From: Rhizomys pruinosus | Lineage: Eukaryota > Chordata > Mammalia > Rodentia > Spalacidae | Direction of reading: 5' to 3' | NCBI GenBank assembly: GCA_009823505.1 | Contig: VZQC01006705.1 | Coordinates: 101,355-165,354, forward strand | Length of the DNA stretch: 64,000 nt | In this document: positions 10,843 to 21,884 of the stretch, piece after piece | Layout of the letters: the number at the start of each line of letters is the position of its first letter | Position numbering within the stretch: the first letter of the stretch is position 1 | Program-made: the position numbers and the translations under genes | Notes under the pieces: model-generated | The model's database searches: none | Seen by the model: the letters and a program-made list of their open reading frames with translations, nothing else | What the model was told of the DNA's origin: nothing

Positions 10843-11135
10843 AAACAAAAGAAAAAAGAACCTCAGAATGCCTGAGTCACAGACACTGAGCATCTCTCTG
10901 AATTCTATTTGGGATAACTGTTTATAATGTGCCCTAATGAAGTTTACCTTCCAGATGCTGAGAAAACTTCCTACCTCTTCCCTTTTACAGGAAAAAGAAA
11001 AATGTGATGGAAATGAAGTCATTCTCTAACTGTAGAGGAGAGCCAACTGTTACAGTGGTAATTTTACCTTCTTTAACTGACCGATAGACTTAGGAACTGT
11101 GACAAGGATAATTCTCTATTTTAGAGCTCAATATA
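10843..11135. other. Low-repeat sequence, nothing recognised
   Basis: I see no coding similarity, SINE or tandem repeat here. The open frame on the reverse strand has no recognisable domain. Confidence 0.4.
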
Positions 11136-11140
11136 TAGTA

Positions 11141-11141
11141 A

Positions 11142-11177
<36 letters not shown>

Positions 11178-11331
11178 TTTTTTTGGCTTTTCGAGACAGG
11201 TCTCCCGTAGCCTCAGCTGTCCTGGAATACACTCTTGTAGACCAGGCTTGGCCTTGACTCACAAAGATCCGCCTGGCCTCTGCCTCCCAAGTGCTAGATA
11301 AAGGCGTGCGCCGCAGCATGCCCAGCTTAAA
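11141..11331 (-). mobile_element. B1 SINE with long poly(T) and scrambled body
   Basis: A T run of more than 30 bases precedes a reverse-strand B1. The body has several single-base insertions and deletions compared with the other B1s here (extra T in actcttgtagac, extra T in aggcttggcc, lost bases in ctagataaagg). The flanks share taaag-like sequence as a short target duplication. Confidence 0.9.
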
Positions 11332-11339
11332 GTCAAAGT

Positions 11340-12140
11340 TTTTATAAGCTGTTGTAATTAAGCAAATATATTAATACAGGAGAGCTCTGTATCAGCAATG
11401 GATTATTTCTACCTAAGGAGATGTTGGCCAGGGATCCAAGCCCCCAAATTATGAAGGTCTTTTGCTATAAAATGGGGTATCTACAAGGAGAAAGTGGTAA
11501 GTCCTGTTGTCATAAGATGGTGTAAGGCATGAAAAAATGTTTTGAGACTTCACTTAGCTAATGTACATCTGGCCTCTGAAAGTGCAGAGCGTGTTACCAA
11601 AGGGCCACTAAAGCACGACAGCAAAATATTGGGTCTCCTTGAGTCAGCAAGACTCCTCAGTCAGTATCAGTTACACCTCAAATGCCTGGAGATACTATGC
11701 AACAGGCAGCCAGTGTTTATATCATATCCCAATATAATGGCTATAGCTCTCATCCTTGGAGGAATAATTCATGGCTGGATGCCACAAGTTACGTATCCCT
11801 ATGTAGGAATCGTTATAAGCCCAGTAAGAACTTGTCATCCTTTATAAAGAAACCACAGCTTGGGATTAGCATACCATCCACAAATCTGTGTCTGTGGCTC
11901 ACAGCTAAAACCTTGCCTACGAATAGTACGTTTAAATAAATGCGCTGTACACTAATTGTTGTGCTTTGTTAGTAGGAATTAAAAAGATACCCTGGATAGG
12001 TGTCAATCCATGAAGGAAAACAACCTGAACAGACTAGAGTCCAAATGACATCTCCAAGAGAAAATAGACTATTTTGCTTCTCGCCCACTTGTGCCCCTTT
12101 CCCAAAGCCTAGGGAACAACTTGCAGAAGAGGAGGCATGG
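11340..12140. other. Low-repeat sequence with one 101-codon open frame
   Basis: The frame at 11542-11847 (plus) translates to a protein with no motif I recognise. There is no start context, splice signal pair or downstream frame to support a gene. A poly(A)-signal-like aaataaatg lies near 11934. It could be a decayed retrocopy, but nothing proves it. Confidence 0.35.
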
Positions 12141-12148
12141 TAGAATGT

Positions 12149-12387
12149 AAGGGCTGGAGAGATAGCCTAGTGGTTAAGAGCACCAACTGCTCTTGCAGAG
12201 GACCCAAGTTCGATCCCCAGCACCCACATGGAGGCTAAGAACCGTCTGTAACTCCAATTCCAGGAGAACTTCAGTTCCAGGGGAATCTGAGACCCTCTTC
12301 TGGCCTCTGCTGCATTGCATGACAAGGGTGCACAAACCTACATGCAGACAGTACATTCATACACATACAAAAATAAAAAAAAAAAAA
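12149..12387 (+). mobile_element. B2 SINE, long form
   Basis: A complete plus-strand B2 with the doubled CTCCA-type block and an A-rich tail. The flanking agaatgtaa is duplicated on both sides. It inserted at the left edge of the ERV-like repeat that continues at 12391. Confidence 0.93.
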
Positions 12388-12390
12388 GAA

Positions 12391-13295
12391 TGTAAGGGCT
12401 GCGGAGAGATTGGGGTGAATTGTGAGACTATAGCAATGTAGACTGGACTCCTATTTGAATTTTATTTATTTATTTATTTTATTTATTTATTTATTTATTT
12501 ATTTATTTTTTATTTTATTTATTTATTATTTATGTGTGTGAATGTATTGCCTGCATGGAGGTTTGTGCACCTGTGTCGTGCAATGCCCGGAGGTCGAAGA
12601 GGGCGTTGGATTTCCCCTGGAACTGGAGTTCTCCTGGAATTGGAGTTACAGACGGTTCTCAAGCCGCCATGTGGGTGCTGGGGATCGAACCCGGGTCTTC
12701 TGCAAGAGCAGTCGGCGCTCTTAACCGCTAGGCTATCTCTCCAGCCCCACTGGACTCCTATTTGATCAACATGCTTGTGCATACAAGCTTCTCCAATTGG
12801 ACTATGGGAACCTTGGGTTGTTCAAAATTTGGACATAGATACTTGCAAATTGGTTTTACATGAATGTTACTTATATTCATTGCTCGTGCTTGACAATCAG
12901 CTTACTTCATGGTTGGGATTTTTGGATATTAATTGGCCTCAGTGTGAAAAATAAAGTTTCAGGTCTGACCTGTCCCCCACTGCCTAGCACTCAAAACAGG
13001 CTTGAGCAGCTGGCTATTTAAAACTCAGGTTCCTTTGGATTGTTAGCCTCACCCATGGGATCCCCTGCCTCTCAGAAAAATTAAAAAAATAAAATTAAAA
13101 GGGTGAGATGTGGGAAAACTTAGTTAAGATGGGTAGCATTCTAAGCCAATGGTACCTCCTTGGCCACACCCATGGGGTGGAGTGTAGTGATGAAAAGATT
13201 TAGCATTTGGCCCTGAGGATTGAGTCATGATGGATATTTAAGCAGACATGTTGGAATAAAATCTCTGCATTTGGACCTCAAAAAAAAAAAAAAAA
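12391..13295 (+). mobile_element. ERV 3' region and LTR ending in poly(A)
   Basis: Internal sequence (12391-13108, interrupted by a B2 at 12459-12748) runs through a purine-rich aaaagggtgaga, which resembles a polypurine tract, directly into an LTR starting TGTGGG at 13109. That LTR matches the U3 and R part of the solo LTR at 3600-3890, with one copy of the U3 repeat instead of two. It stops 19 nt after AATAAA (13255-13260), where an A16 run (13280-13295) replaces the rest of the LTR. The structure is that of a polyadenylated proviral transcript copied back by LINE-1 machinery. I could not find a clean target duplication. No readable retroviral gene is left. Confidence 0.68.
12459..12748 (-). 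mobile_element. B2 SINE, long form, with (TTTA)n tail
   Basis: A complete reverse-strand B2 with an expanded tail read as TTTA repeats at 12459-12530. It is flanked by a perfect 17-bp duplication, actggactcctatttga, at 12442-12458 and 12749-12765. It therefore inserted after the surrounding ERV-like sequence. Confidence 0.96.
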
Positions 13296-13428
13296 GATGA
13301 CCTCTATAACAGTGGGCTCTAATTTACAGTTAGGGAATGACTTTATTACCGTCATGATTTTCTTTGTTCTATGAAAAGGAGGTAAGGAAGTCTTTGCATT
13401 GTGCTTGGATTAGGCCTACTGTGACAAG

Positions 13429-13782
13429 TAGTATTGATTGTCAACTTGTTAGAACCTAGGATCACCTGGAGATGGGCTTCTGCGCCTGCCTGAGGGAGAT
13501 TATCTTGTGTTAATTGAGGAGGGAGACTTGCCCACCAAGGGTGGCATCATTCTCTAGACAGGGGATCCTGGACTATATAGGAGTGGGGAAAGCCAGCTCA
13601 GCACTAGCATGCATGTCTTTATTGCCTTCTTCTGATTGAGAACATCATGTGACCAGTTGCTTCAATTTTCTGCCACTGAGATGGACTGTACCTTGGAACT
13701 GTGAGTTAGAATGAACCCTTTCTCTCTCAAGGTGCTTTTATCAGAGTATTTTATCACAGCAACAGGAAAGGAAACAAAGGTA
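13429..13782 (+). mobile_element. MaLR LTR, ORR1-like
   Basis: Sequence from attgattgtcaacttgtta to ttatcacagcaacaggaaag has the layout of rodent ORR1-type MaLR LTRs: a 5' gtcaactt block, a TATA-like gactatataggag, then the conserved 3' end. About 350 bp, one copy, with no internal region. Confidence 0.75.
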
Positions 13783-13987
13783 CTAATCATAATATTCTTT
13801 TTTATTTTTTTAGTCATAATATTCTTTTAAAAAGCATTGGCACATGTTATTTATACAAAAAACAGGTTTCACAACATTTTCTCACATGTATACAATGTCC
13901 TTCTATTACATTTGCCTTTTAGCTTCTCTTGCCTCATTCCTCTAAGTGAGACCCCTGCTACCTTCATGTGTTTTTCAAACATTATTT

Positions 13988-14100
13988 TTGGTTTTGTTTT
14001 TGAGATAGAACTTTACTATATGCTCAGACTGGCCTGAAAATTAGAATCCTCCTGCCTTAGATTTCTAAGTGCCTAGGTTCAATTATGACTTATCCATAGG
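13988..14100 (-). mobile_element. Old B1-type SINE
   Basis: The reverse strand resembles the 7SL-derived B1 body (gagatagaactttactatatg, then actggcctgaa), but it is heavily diverged. Confidence 0.65.
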
Positions 14101-14192
14101 TTGGATAAAGGCCCATTTTTCCTGAGATTAAGGAATAAAAATCAGGGCTTTATCTAGGAAGAAGTGGGAGATTGTTGCTGGATAGGGTTACA

Positions 14193-14245
14193 TCACACAC
14201 ACACACACACAGACACACACAGACACACACACACACACACACACA
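14193..14245. repeat. (CA)n microsatellite
   Basis: About 25 CA units with two GACA interruptions. Confidence 0.97.
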
Positions 14246-14339
14246 ATTTTCCAGCTACACTGGAACTCTCTTCCCAGTGTGATTTTTCATATGCTGTTTC
14301 TAATGCCTGCAAATATTTACCGTTTTCCTTAACAGACTA

Positions 14340-14640
14340 ATCCCCATGTACCTTTTAAGACTCAATAAAATGTCCCCCTTTCTGGGAAGCTTTCTCTGCC
14401 ATTCCTTCTTGGGTCAGACACCCTGCCATGTTCTGTCCCTGCAGTCGACTTCTCTGTCTTCATGTTTATTCTCTGTCTTCATGTTTACACCCCACATGAT
14501 TGCTCCTTTGTCAGTCTTCCCTTTGGCCTCTTTTCCAGGACATATAGTAGGAGGACGCCTGTTTCCTTCCTTATCTTTGAATTCTAGTCACTGGCACAAT
14601 ACTAGGTCCATTGTGGCAAGAAGCCACATCTAGAATGAAG
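14340..14640 (+). mobile_element. LINE-2 3' end
   Basis: Sequence such as ctgggaagctttctctgcca, followed by the gggtcagacaccctgcc block and a cactggcacaatactagg segment, follows the L2 3' consensus in order. L2 is an ancient mammal-wide family, so this part of the locus predates rodents. Confidence 0.68.
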
Positions 14641-14745
14641 GAAAGATCTGCTCATCTGCTATGCTTTCTAGTCTGAAACACTCCCCTCTTTGTCTTTTTA
14701 TGTTTTAACTACTTTCACCAAATACTAATGACCTTTCATTCTTCT

Positions 14746-14813
14746 CTGTTTTATATTATATTATAGTATATTATATTATAATATACTATATTATATTATA
14801 TGTTATATTATAG
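14746..14813. repeat. AT-rich TATAT microsatellite
   Basis: An imperfect array of ATATT/ATAAT units. It is partly self-complementary and could form cruciforms. Confidence 0.9.
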
Positions 14814-14971
14814 CTTGAGTTTAGTTAAAGCAAGATGTTTTGAGTTGGATCCCTACCTGGGGAAGCAATAGAAAAATGTAGTGAGACAATAAGGAAGAAA
14901 TAAAAAATAAACAATATAATAATAAGAACATCTCAACTTGTCTAGACAGGGTTCTGTATCAACGTCATCCC

Positions 14972-15392
14972 TTGCTATGATTTAAATTCCATTTGTCTCC
15001 TAAAAGTTCATATACTGGAAATGTGGTCTTTGGCATGATAGGGTTGAGGGGGTAGAACCTTTCGGAGGTAGGCAGTAGAAAGTGCCTAGGTCATAGGGAA
15101 TCTACTGTATGAGTGGAATAATGCTGTTCCTTAGGAGTGAGTTATGTCTTGTATAACTAGATGAGTTCTCATGAGTCTGGATTATTCTAAGGTTTGGCTT
15201 CATCTGCAGACCTCAGTACCCAGGCCCCTTCTGCTTCTCTGTCATGTTGAGATGCAGTGGAAAGTCCTAACAAGCACATTGGCACCATGTTATTTGGACT
15301 CACTAGCCTCAGGAATCATGAATCAAATAAGCTTTATTAGATACCTTGGCTTTGGGTATTTTGTTATAGTAATACAAAATATATTAAAACAG
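14972..15392 (+). mobile_element. Old MaLR-type LTR (MLT1/MST-like)
   Basis: The layout follows the MaLR LTR plan: a tgctatgatttaaatt start, aagttcatatactgg, ggagg and aggtcata blocks, then aggaatcatgaatcaaataa and a ttttgttatagtaatac end. It is about 420 bp and well diverged. No internal region is present. Confidence 0.68.
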
Positions 15393-15577
15393 CCCCATTC
15401 AGAGAAAAGGCAAAGTAGCTAATTGCTTTCTTAAACTTTCTTTCAAATCCTTGATTCTGTAATTGTTTATTTCATTGTCCAAAGAGCCAGATGGCCCTGA
15501 ATATGGGCAATTGAAAGCAAAAGATTGCAGGGATATCTATTACATTATTTTTTCATTTAAAAAAAATGAAACAAGCT

Positions 15578-15715
15578 GGGCATGAAACAAGCTGGGCGTG
15601 ACAGTGCACACACACCTTTAGCTCTAGTCCTCAGAAGGCAAAGGCAGATGGGCCTCTGTGAGTTCCAAGCCAGTCAGGGATACTACCAAGACCTAAAAAA
15701 AAAAAATAAAAACTA
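15578..15715 (+). mobile_element. Old B1 SINE
   Basis: The plus strand reads aagctgggcgtgacagtgca, then cacctttagctctagtcc and aaggcagatgggcctctgtg, and ends in an A-rich tail. This is a diverged B1. Confidence 0.82.
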
Positions 15716-15739
15716 AGCAATCCCCCTTGTCGCCCCCCC

Positions 15740-15960
15740 CCGTCCGAAACAGGGATGATGAGATGGTTCAGCAGGCAAAACCACTTGCTTTGCAAGCCTG
15801 ATGACTCCAGTTTGATCCCCAGACTCCTCAAAGTGGTTCTCTGACCTCCTCATGTGTGCTGTGACAAGCACATCATGGGGCACATGTACCTATGCTCACA
15901 CACACACTATAAGCCCTAACACTCCCCCTTAAGGAAAATTAAAAATTTAAAAATACAAAA
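15740..15960 (+). mobile_element. B3-type SINE
   Basis: The plus strand reads gatgagatggttcagcaggc with a B-box-like gtttgatcccc, then the tctgacctcctcatgtgtgc body and a CA-rich tail. This matches the B3 relatives of B2 and is old. Confidence 0.78.
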
Positions 15961-16469
15961 TCTTTTGAGACTGCCTGAGGGTGCCTGACGGCGTCTCCCC
16001 AGGGTGAGCTTGCCTAGTCACACTGTGCCCATCCCCTGGGACCATGTGCAGTCCCTCCCACTGTCCCAGGGCTAGGTTTCCCTGCTGGCTGGTAGAGGCC
16101 CAGATCTTTCTAGACTGCCTCAGAGTACCTTACTCAGCTTGGCCTCTGTGGTGTGAACTTGCTAAATCACACCAGGACGAACCCTGCTTTGGGACCATCT
16201 GCAGTCCCTACCACTGCTCCAGAGTTTAGGCATCCATGCTGACTAGTAGGGACCAGCACATCCATCTCCTATCTCCTCTCCTTGGACCTTGGCAGTATCC
16301 ATCTATGACTTCTGAAGTGCTCCTAACCAGCTAGGGCCACTTGGCCCTCCTGGAGAGATCCTGAGTAGCCTGACTGGAGCCATCTGGTCCTTCCAATATA
16401 AAATTGATACAGAGAACCTGAAGCCTAGACCAACTGGCTTTCCATACCAAATCAGAAAACCAAGAATGG

Positions 16470-16985
16470 AATATGCAGGAAATGTGGGGCACCATGAAAA
16501 GAATAAATTTATGTATCATATGTAGAGAGGAAGGAGACTTTCAGGTAAATGGTACTGACCTGATCTTCAACAGGATTGTAAAAGAGAATTTCCTTAAATT
16601 AAGGAAAGACATACCCATACAAGTACAAGAAGCACACAGAACACCAAATAGGCAGGCCCAGAAAGGAAACTCCCCACAGCACGTCATAGTAAAAACATTA
16701 AATATACAGAACAAAGAGAGAATGCCAAAAGCAAGAGAAAACCAGTCACATATAAAGGGAAACTCATTGGAATTACAGCTGACTTTCCAATGTAAAATAT
16801 GAAACCCAGAGGAGCCTGGACAAAAGTATTTCCAGTTCTAAATGACCATAGATACCAGCTCAGAATAATTTACCCAGAAAAAATGTCTTTTATAGTTGAA
16901 GGGGAAGGAGAAAAATTCCATGGTAACTATGCTGAAAGAATTCATGTTAGCCAAAACAGCCCTTCAGTGAATACTTGCATCAATG
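16470..16985 (+). pseudogene. LINE-1 ORF1 C-terminal region
   Basis: Translation shows the ORF1 landmarks IQVQEAHRTPNRQ and a KGNSPQHVIVK-like block, with KENFLKLRKD before them, in one frame at 16473-16802. The next frame (16799-16990) continues with a VFPVLNDHRYQLRIIYPEK segment, so a frameshift lies at about 16800. These are the RRM and C-terminal domains of the nucleic-acid chaperone ORF1p. The N-terminal coiled coil is missing upstream of 16450. Confidence 0.85.
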
Positions 16986-18626
16986 CATAAGACTGAAGAA
17001 AGAAATGACTATACCCAAGAGGCAACAGAAAGAAGCTAAATGAAGGGATAATTATGGAAACACAAAATTAGACCATGAGTGCAAACAGAAATTAAAATGA
17101 TGGTAACCAATACACATCTTCCAATAATAATTTTAAATTCAATGGCCTCAACTCCTTAGTCAAAAGACACAGGCTATTTCAATGGACAAAATCCATCTTT
17201 TTGTTGTCTTCAAGAAAGTCATTTCACCTTCAAGGATAGGCACTACCTTAAGGTGAAAACATGGAAAAGAATATTCCAAGCAAATGACAGTAAGAAACAA
17301 GCAGGGGTTGCAGTTGCAATACCTGAAAAAAAATAGAGTTAAAACTAAAACTAATCAGAAGAGATAAAGAGAGCCACTTCATTCTGATCAAAGGAACAAT
17401 TGACCAAGAAGATATTACAATCACAAACACATATGCACCAAACTCTGATGCACCCAATTTCATAAAAACAGTACTGCAAGACTTTAAGACACAGATTAAT
17501 TTCAACTCACCAGTAGTAGGAGACTTTAATATCCCACTATCTCCAAGGGGCATCATGAATGAGATGATATTATACATCAAATGGACCTAACAGACATCTA
17601 CTGAATATTCCACCTAGGCACCAAACAATATACTTTTTATTTAGCAGCCCATGGAAGTTTCTCTAAAATTGACCACATATAGGGGCACAAAACAAACCTC
17701 AACAAATATAAAAAAATAAAAATAATTCCATGCATTCTATCAGACCACAAAGAAATAAAGCTTAAAATCAACAGCAAAAGAAGCCCTATTAACTACATAA
17801 ACACATGGAGATTAAATAACACACTCCTGAATGATGAATTGGTCAAAGAAGGAATTAAGAAAGAAAAGCATTTCTAGAACTAAATGAAAAGGATAATACA
17901 GTGCAACAAAACCTCAGGGGGCATTTTAAAATCAGTCCTAAGAGGGAAGTTTATAGCTCTAACTTCCTACACTAAAAATCAGGAAGAACACAAATAAATG
18001 ACTTAACATTGGAACTCAAGACAAGAATAAAAGACAAGAATAAAATCCAAACCCAAGAGACATGAAAAAAAAATAACAAAACTCAGGGGAGAAAAAAATG
18101 AAATAGAAACAAAGAAAAATAATACAAAGAATTAGTGAATCTAATAGCTGGTTCTTTGAAATGATAAACAAGATAGACAGATCCTTAGCCCAGTTAATTA
18201 AAAGAGAGAAAGAGCAAATAAAAATTAAGAAAATTAGAGATGAAAGGGGAAACATCACAACAAACACCAAAAAGATCTAAAACATTATAAAGGAATACTT
18301 TAAAAAAACCTATATTTTATTAAATTTGAAAATCTGAAAGAAATGGATGAATATCTAAGTTCACAGGAACCACCAAAGCTAAACCATGAAGAGATCAACA
18401 GCTTAAACAGACCCATAAGAAATAAGGAAATTAAAACAGTTTTACAAAACTTCCTGACTAAAAAATCCCAGGCCCAGATGGATTCACAGCACAATTCTAT
18501 CAGACATTTAAAGATCTGTAGCCAGTACTACTTAAATTGTTCAAAAAGATAGAAACAGAGAAAGAGCTCCCAAATTCCTTCTATGGTGCTAACATCACTC
18601 TAATACCAAAGCAAGGTAAAAGACAT

Positions 18627-18650
18627 GAAGAAGAAGAAGAAGAAGAAGAA

Positions 18651-18683
<33 letters not shown>

Positions 18684-18729
18684 CAGGAGGAGGAGGGGGA
18701 GGAGGAGGAGGAGGAGAAGGAGGAGAAGA
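18627..18729. repeat. (GAA)n/(GAG)n purine tract inside LINE-1 ORF2
   Basis: About 100 bases of GAA then GAG/GGA units, all purine on the plus strand. They add a poly-glutamate run to a dead ORF2 frame. Such tracts can form triplexes and are often length-variable. Confidence 0.97.
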
Positions 18730-20139
18730 CTGTAGACTCATATACTCAAAGACAAAAATCATCTTGTCTTCTTAATACAGGCACAAAAGCCCTTTGACAA
18801 AATCCAACATGCATTTATGTTAAAGGTCCTAGAGGGCACTGGCTTGGAGGGAACATACCTCAACATAATTAAAGCTATATACAACAAAACCAAGACAAAA
18901 TCATTCTAAATGGAGAAAAACTGGAGGCATGCCCATTAAAATCAGAACCAAACAAGGATGCCCACTATCTCCACTCCTTTTCAATGTGCTTGAAACTGTT
19001 GCTAGAGCAATAAGACAAGAGAAGGAAATTAAAGGAATATTAATTGGAAAAGAAGAGGTCAAGTTATCTCCATTTGTAGCTGATATGATACTATATATAT
19101 GAGATTCCAAAAACTGCACCAGAAAACTCTTAGAAATGATTAACACTTTCAGCAAAGTAGTAGGTTATAAAATCAATCTACAAAATCAGTAGCCTTTCTA
19201 TACACCAATAACAAGCAATCAGAAAAAGCATTCAAGGAAACCCTCCTATTCACAACTGCCTCATTTAAGAATTGCCTATTTAGGAATAAACCTAAACAAA
19301 GATATTAAAGGTATGTACAATGAAAAATTCAAATCTTTGAAGAAAGATTGAAGAAGACAGTAAGAGATACAAGGATCTCCCATGCTCATGGATTGGAAGA
19401 ATTCATATTATAAAAAAAATGCCCATTCTACCAAAAGCAATCTATAGATTTAATACAATGCCCATCAAAATCCCCATGACATTCTTCATAGAATTAGAAT
19501 AAACCATCCTAAAACTCATATGGACTCACAAAAGACCCCAGATAGCCAAAGCAATTCTGAGCACAAAGCAATGCTAGAGGAATTACCATACCAGACCTCA
19601 AACTATATTATAGAGATAGTCATAAAACCAGCATGCTACTGGCACAAAACAGACACATAGATCAATGGAACATAATTGAAGACCCAAATATGAGTATATG
19701 TAATTTCAGCCACCAGATATTTGACAAAGGTGATGAGAACACACACTGGAGGAAAGATGACATCTTCAACATATAATGCTGGCAAAACTGGATCTTCACT
19801 TGGAGAATAATGAAACTAGACCCTTATCTTTCACCCTGCACAAAAGTGAACTCCAAATGGGTCAAAGACCTCAATGTGAAACCCAAAAATCTGAGACTGT
19901 TAGAAGAAAACATATATAGTACCCAGAAGATATAGGTGTAGGTAAGGACTTTCTAAACCAGACATCAGTTGCTCAGGAGTTAAGGTCAACAGTAAACAAG
20001 AGAGACCTCATTAAACTCAAAAGCTTCTGTACAGCCAAAGGAACAACCAAGTGAAGAAAAAAACCCACAGAGTAGATAAAATATTCACCATAGACAGATC
20101 TGACAGAGATTTAATGTTCAGAATATATAAAGATCTCAA

Positions 20140-20365
20140 GGGGGCTGGAGAGATGGCCTAGTGGTTAAGAGCGCTGACTGCTCTTGCAGAGGACCCAGGT
20201 TCGATCCCCAGCACCCATATGGCAGCTGAGAACCATCTTTAACTCCAGTTCCAGGGGAATCCAACACCCTCTTCTCACCTCTGTGGCATTGCACGACACG
20301 GGTGCACAAACCCACATGCAGACAGTACATTCATACACATAAAAAATAAATTAAAAAATAAAGAA
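20140..20365 (+). mobile_element. B2 SINE, short form
   Basis: The plus strand reads ggggctggagagatggccta with a full Pol III B-box. The body goes straight from aaccatctttaactccag to ttccagggg, with no internal duplication. It inserted into LINE-1 ORF2. Confidence 0.93.
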
Positions 20366-20764
20366 CCAAAAAAACAAAGAATCTAAAAACAAATGACTCA
20401 CTTAAAAGATGTGCTATGATCTTGAACAGAGTTCTCAAAAGAAGTAAAGATATCTAAAAATTGCTCAACATCCTTATTAATTAGAGAAATGTAAATTAAA
20501 ACCACTTCGTGGTTTCATCATACCCAAGTCAGACTGACTAAAATCAAGAGAACAAGTGATACCAAATGTTGGAGAAGGTGTGTGGAAAGGGGAACACTCA
20601 TTCACTGCTGTTGGGATTGCAAACTCATGCAACTCCTATGGAAAGCAGTGTGGAAAACACTTTAAAAACAAAAACTGAACTGATTACACGTCATATGTCC
20701 AAGGGATTCATCTTACTGCAGCAATGCAGAGACACTGTACATCCACATTTGTTGCTGTTCTTTT

Positions 20765-21011
20765 TTTTTTTTTTAATTTTTTAATTTATTTTTCTTTGTG
20801 TATGAGTGTACTGTCTGCATGTAGGTCTGTGCACCGTGTCGTGCAATGCCGCGGAGGTCAGAAGAGGGCGTCGGATTCCCCTGGAACTGGAGTTCTCCTG
20901 GAATTGGAGCTTCAGACGGTTCTCAGCTTCCATGTGGGTGCTGGGGATCGAACCCGGGTCCTCTGTAAGAGTGGTCGGCGCTCTCAACCGCCGGGCCATC
21001 TCTCCAGCCCC
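20765..21011 (-). mobile_element. B2 SINE, long form
   Basis: A reverse-strand B2 with its tail at the left. It is flanked by a perfect 15-bp duplication, tgttgctgttctttt, at 20750-20764 and 21012-21026. Confidence 0.96.
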
Positions 21012-21704
21012 TGTTGCTGTTCTTTTACAATAGCTGAGAAATGGAAGCAACCTAAACATCTCTCCACTGAAGATAGGTAATAAAAATGATTACTCAGAAG
21101 TAAAGAAAAACAAAACTATGAAATTTGCTGGTAAATGGATGGAACTAGAAATTCTTATACTAAGTGGAGTAATACAGACTCAGAGAAACAATGTATGTTC
21201 TCTCTCATTTGTAGATCTTAGCACCAAATCCTTTTATGTGACTATATATCCTGATGTAACTGCAGGAGCCAGGAAAATAGAAAGGAATCGGGGAGGAAAA
21301 GGGAAAGAAAGAGCCTGAGAGAGATAAATAGTATGAGACAGGTATGACCAAGGGGGAATGGGTAAATTGGGTATTTAACTGGGAGGGCAAAAGCAGGCTC
21401 ATTCAAGGAACCAAGATGGAGGGATGATAGGAGACAGGTATTATCAAGGAGAAATAGACAAATGTAGTTTCTTACTATATGGTAAATATGGATCCTTATA
21501 TTTACAAAGTATACTTATCAAAGAAGCTTCTTTTGGTACAGATGGAGACTATTACAGAGTCCCACAACTGGTTACACATAGTGAATTAATGAGATGCTCA
21601 ACTCTAAGTGATACATCTACAATGAACCTAAGGCTATATATACCTAAGGCTCACAGAACATAGTGGAACAAAGGGTAGAGAGATCACCAATGCATCTCTC
21701 TCTC

Positions 21705-21711
<7 letters not shown>

Positions 21712-21742
<31 letters not shown>

Positions 21743-21884
21743 GTATTTTTGAGACAGGGTCTTCCTTTAGTCCCAGCTGGCCTGGAACTCACTCTGTAGA
21801 CCAGACTGGCCTTGAACTCACAGAGATCCGCCTGCCTCTGCCTCCCAAGTGCTAGGATTAAAGGCACGTGCCACCATGCCCGGC
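21712..21884 (-). mobile_element. B1 SINE
   Basis: A complete reverse-strand B1 after a T run of about 32 bases. It inserted into the 3' UTR of the LINE-1. Confidence 0.95.

Larger units (their letters stand above)
17095..21200 (+). pseudogene. LINE-1 ORF2, disabled
   Basis: The plus strand carries the ORF2 domain order: an endonuclease start with an ITNTHLPIIILN-like block near 17100, an RT with a [12 protein letters not shown] block at 18955-18985 and a disrupted FADD box at 19073-19084 (first aspartate changed to alanine), then the C-terminal region to about 21200. Many stops and frameshifts occur, plus a GAA expansion at 18627-18729 and two B2 insertions. The protein would have nicked target DNA and reverse transcribed LINE-1 RNA. 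Confidence 0.88.

Noticed and set aside
12149..12260. tRNA-like A and B boxes
   Set aside because: They belong to the tRNA-derived heads of B2, B3 and ID SINEs; no free-standing tRNA gene is seen.
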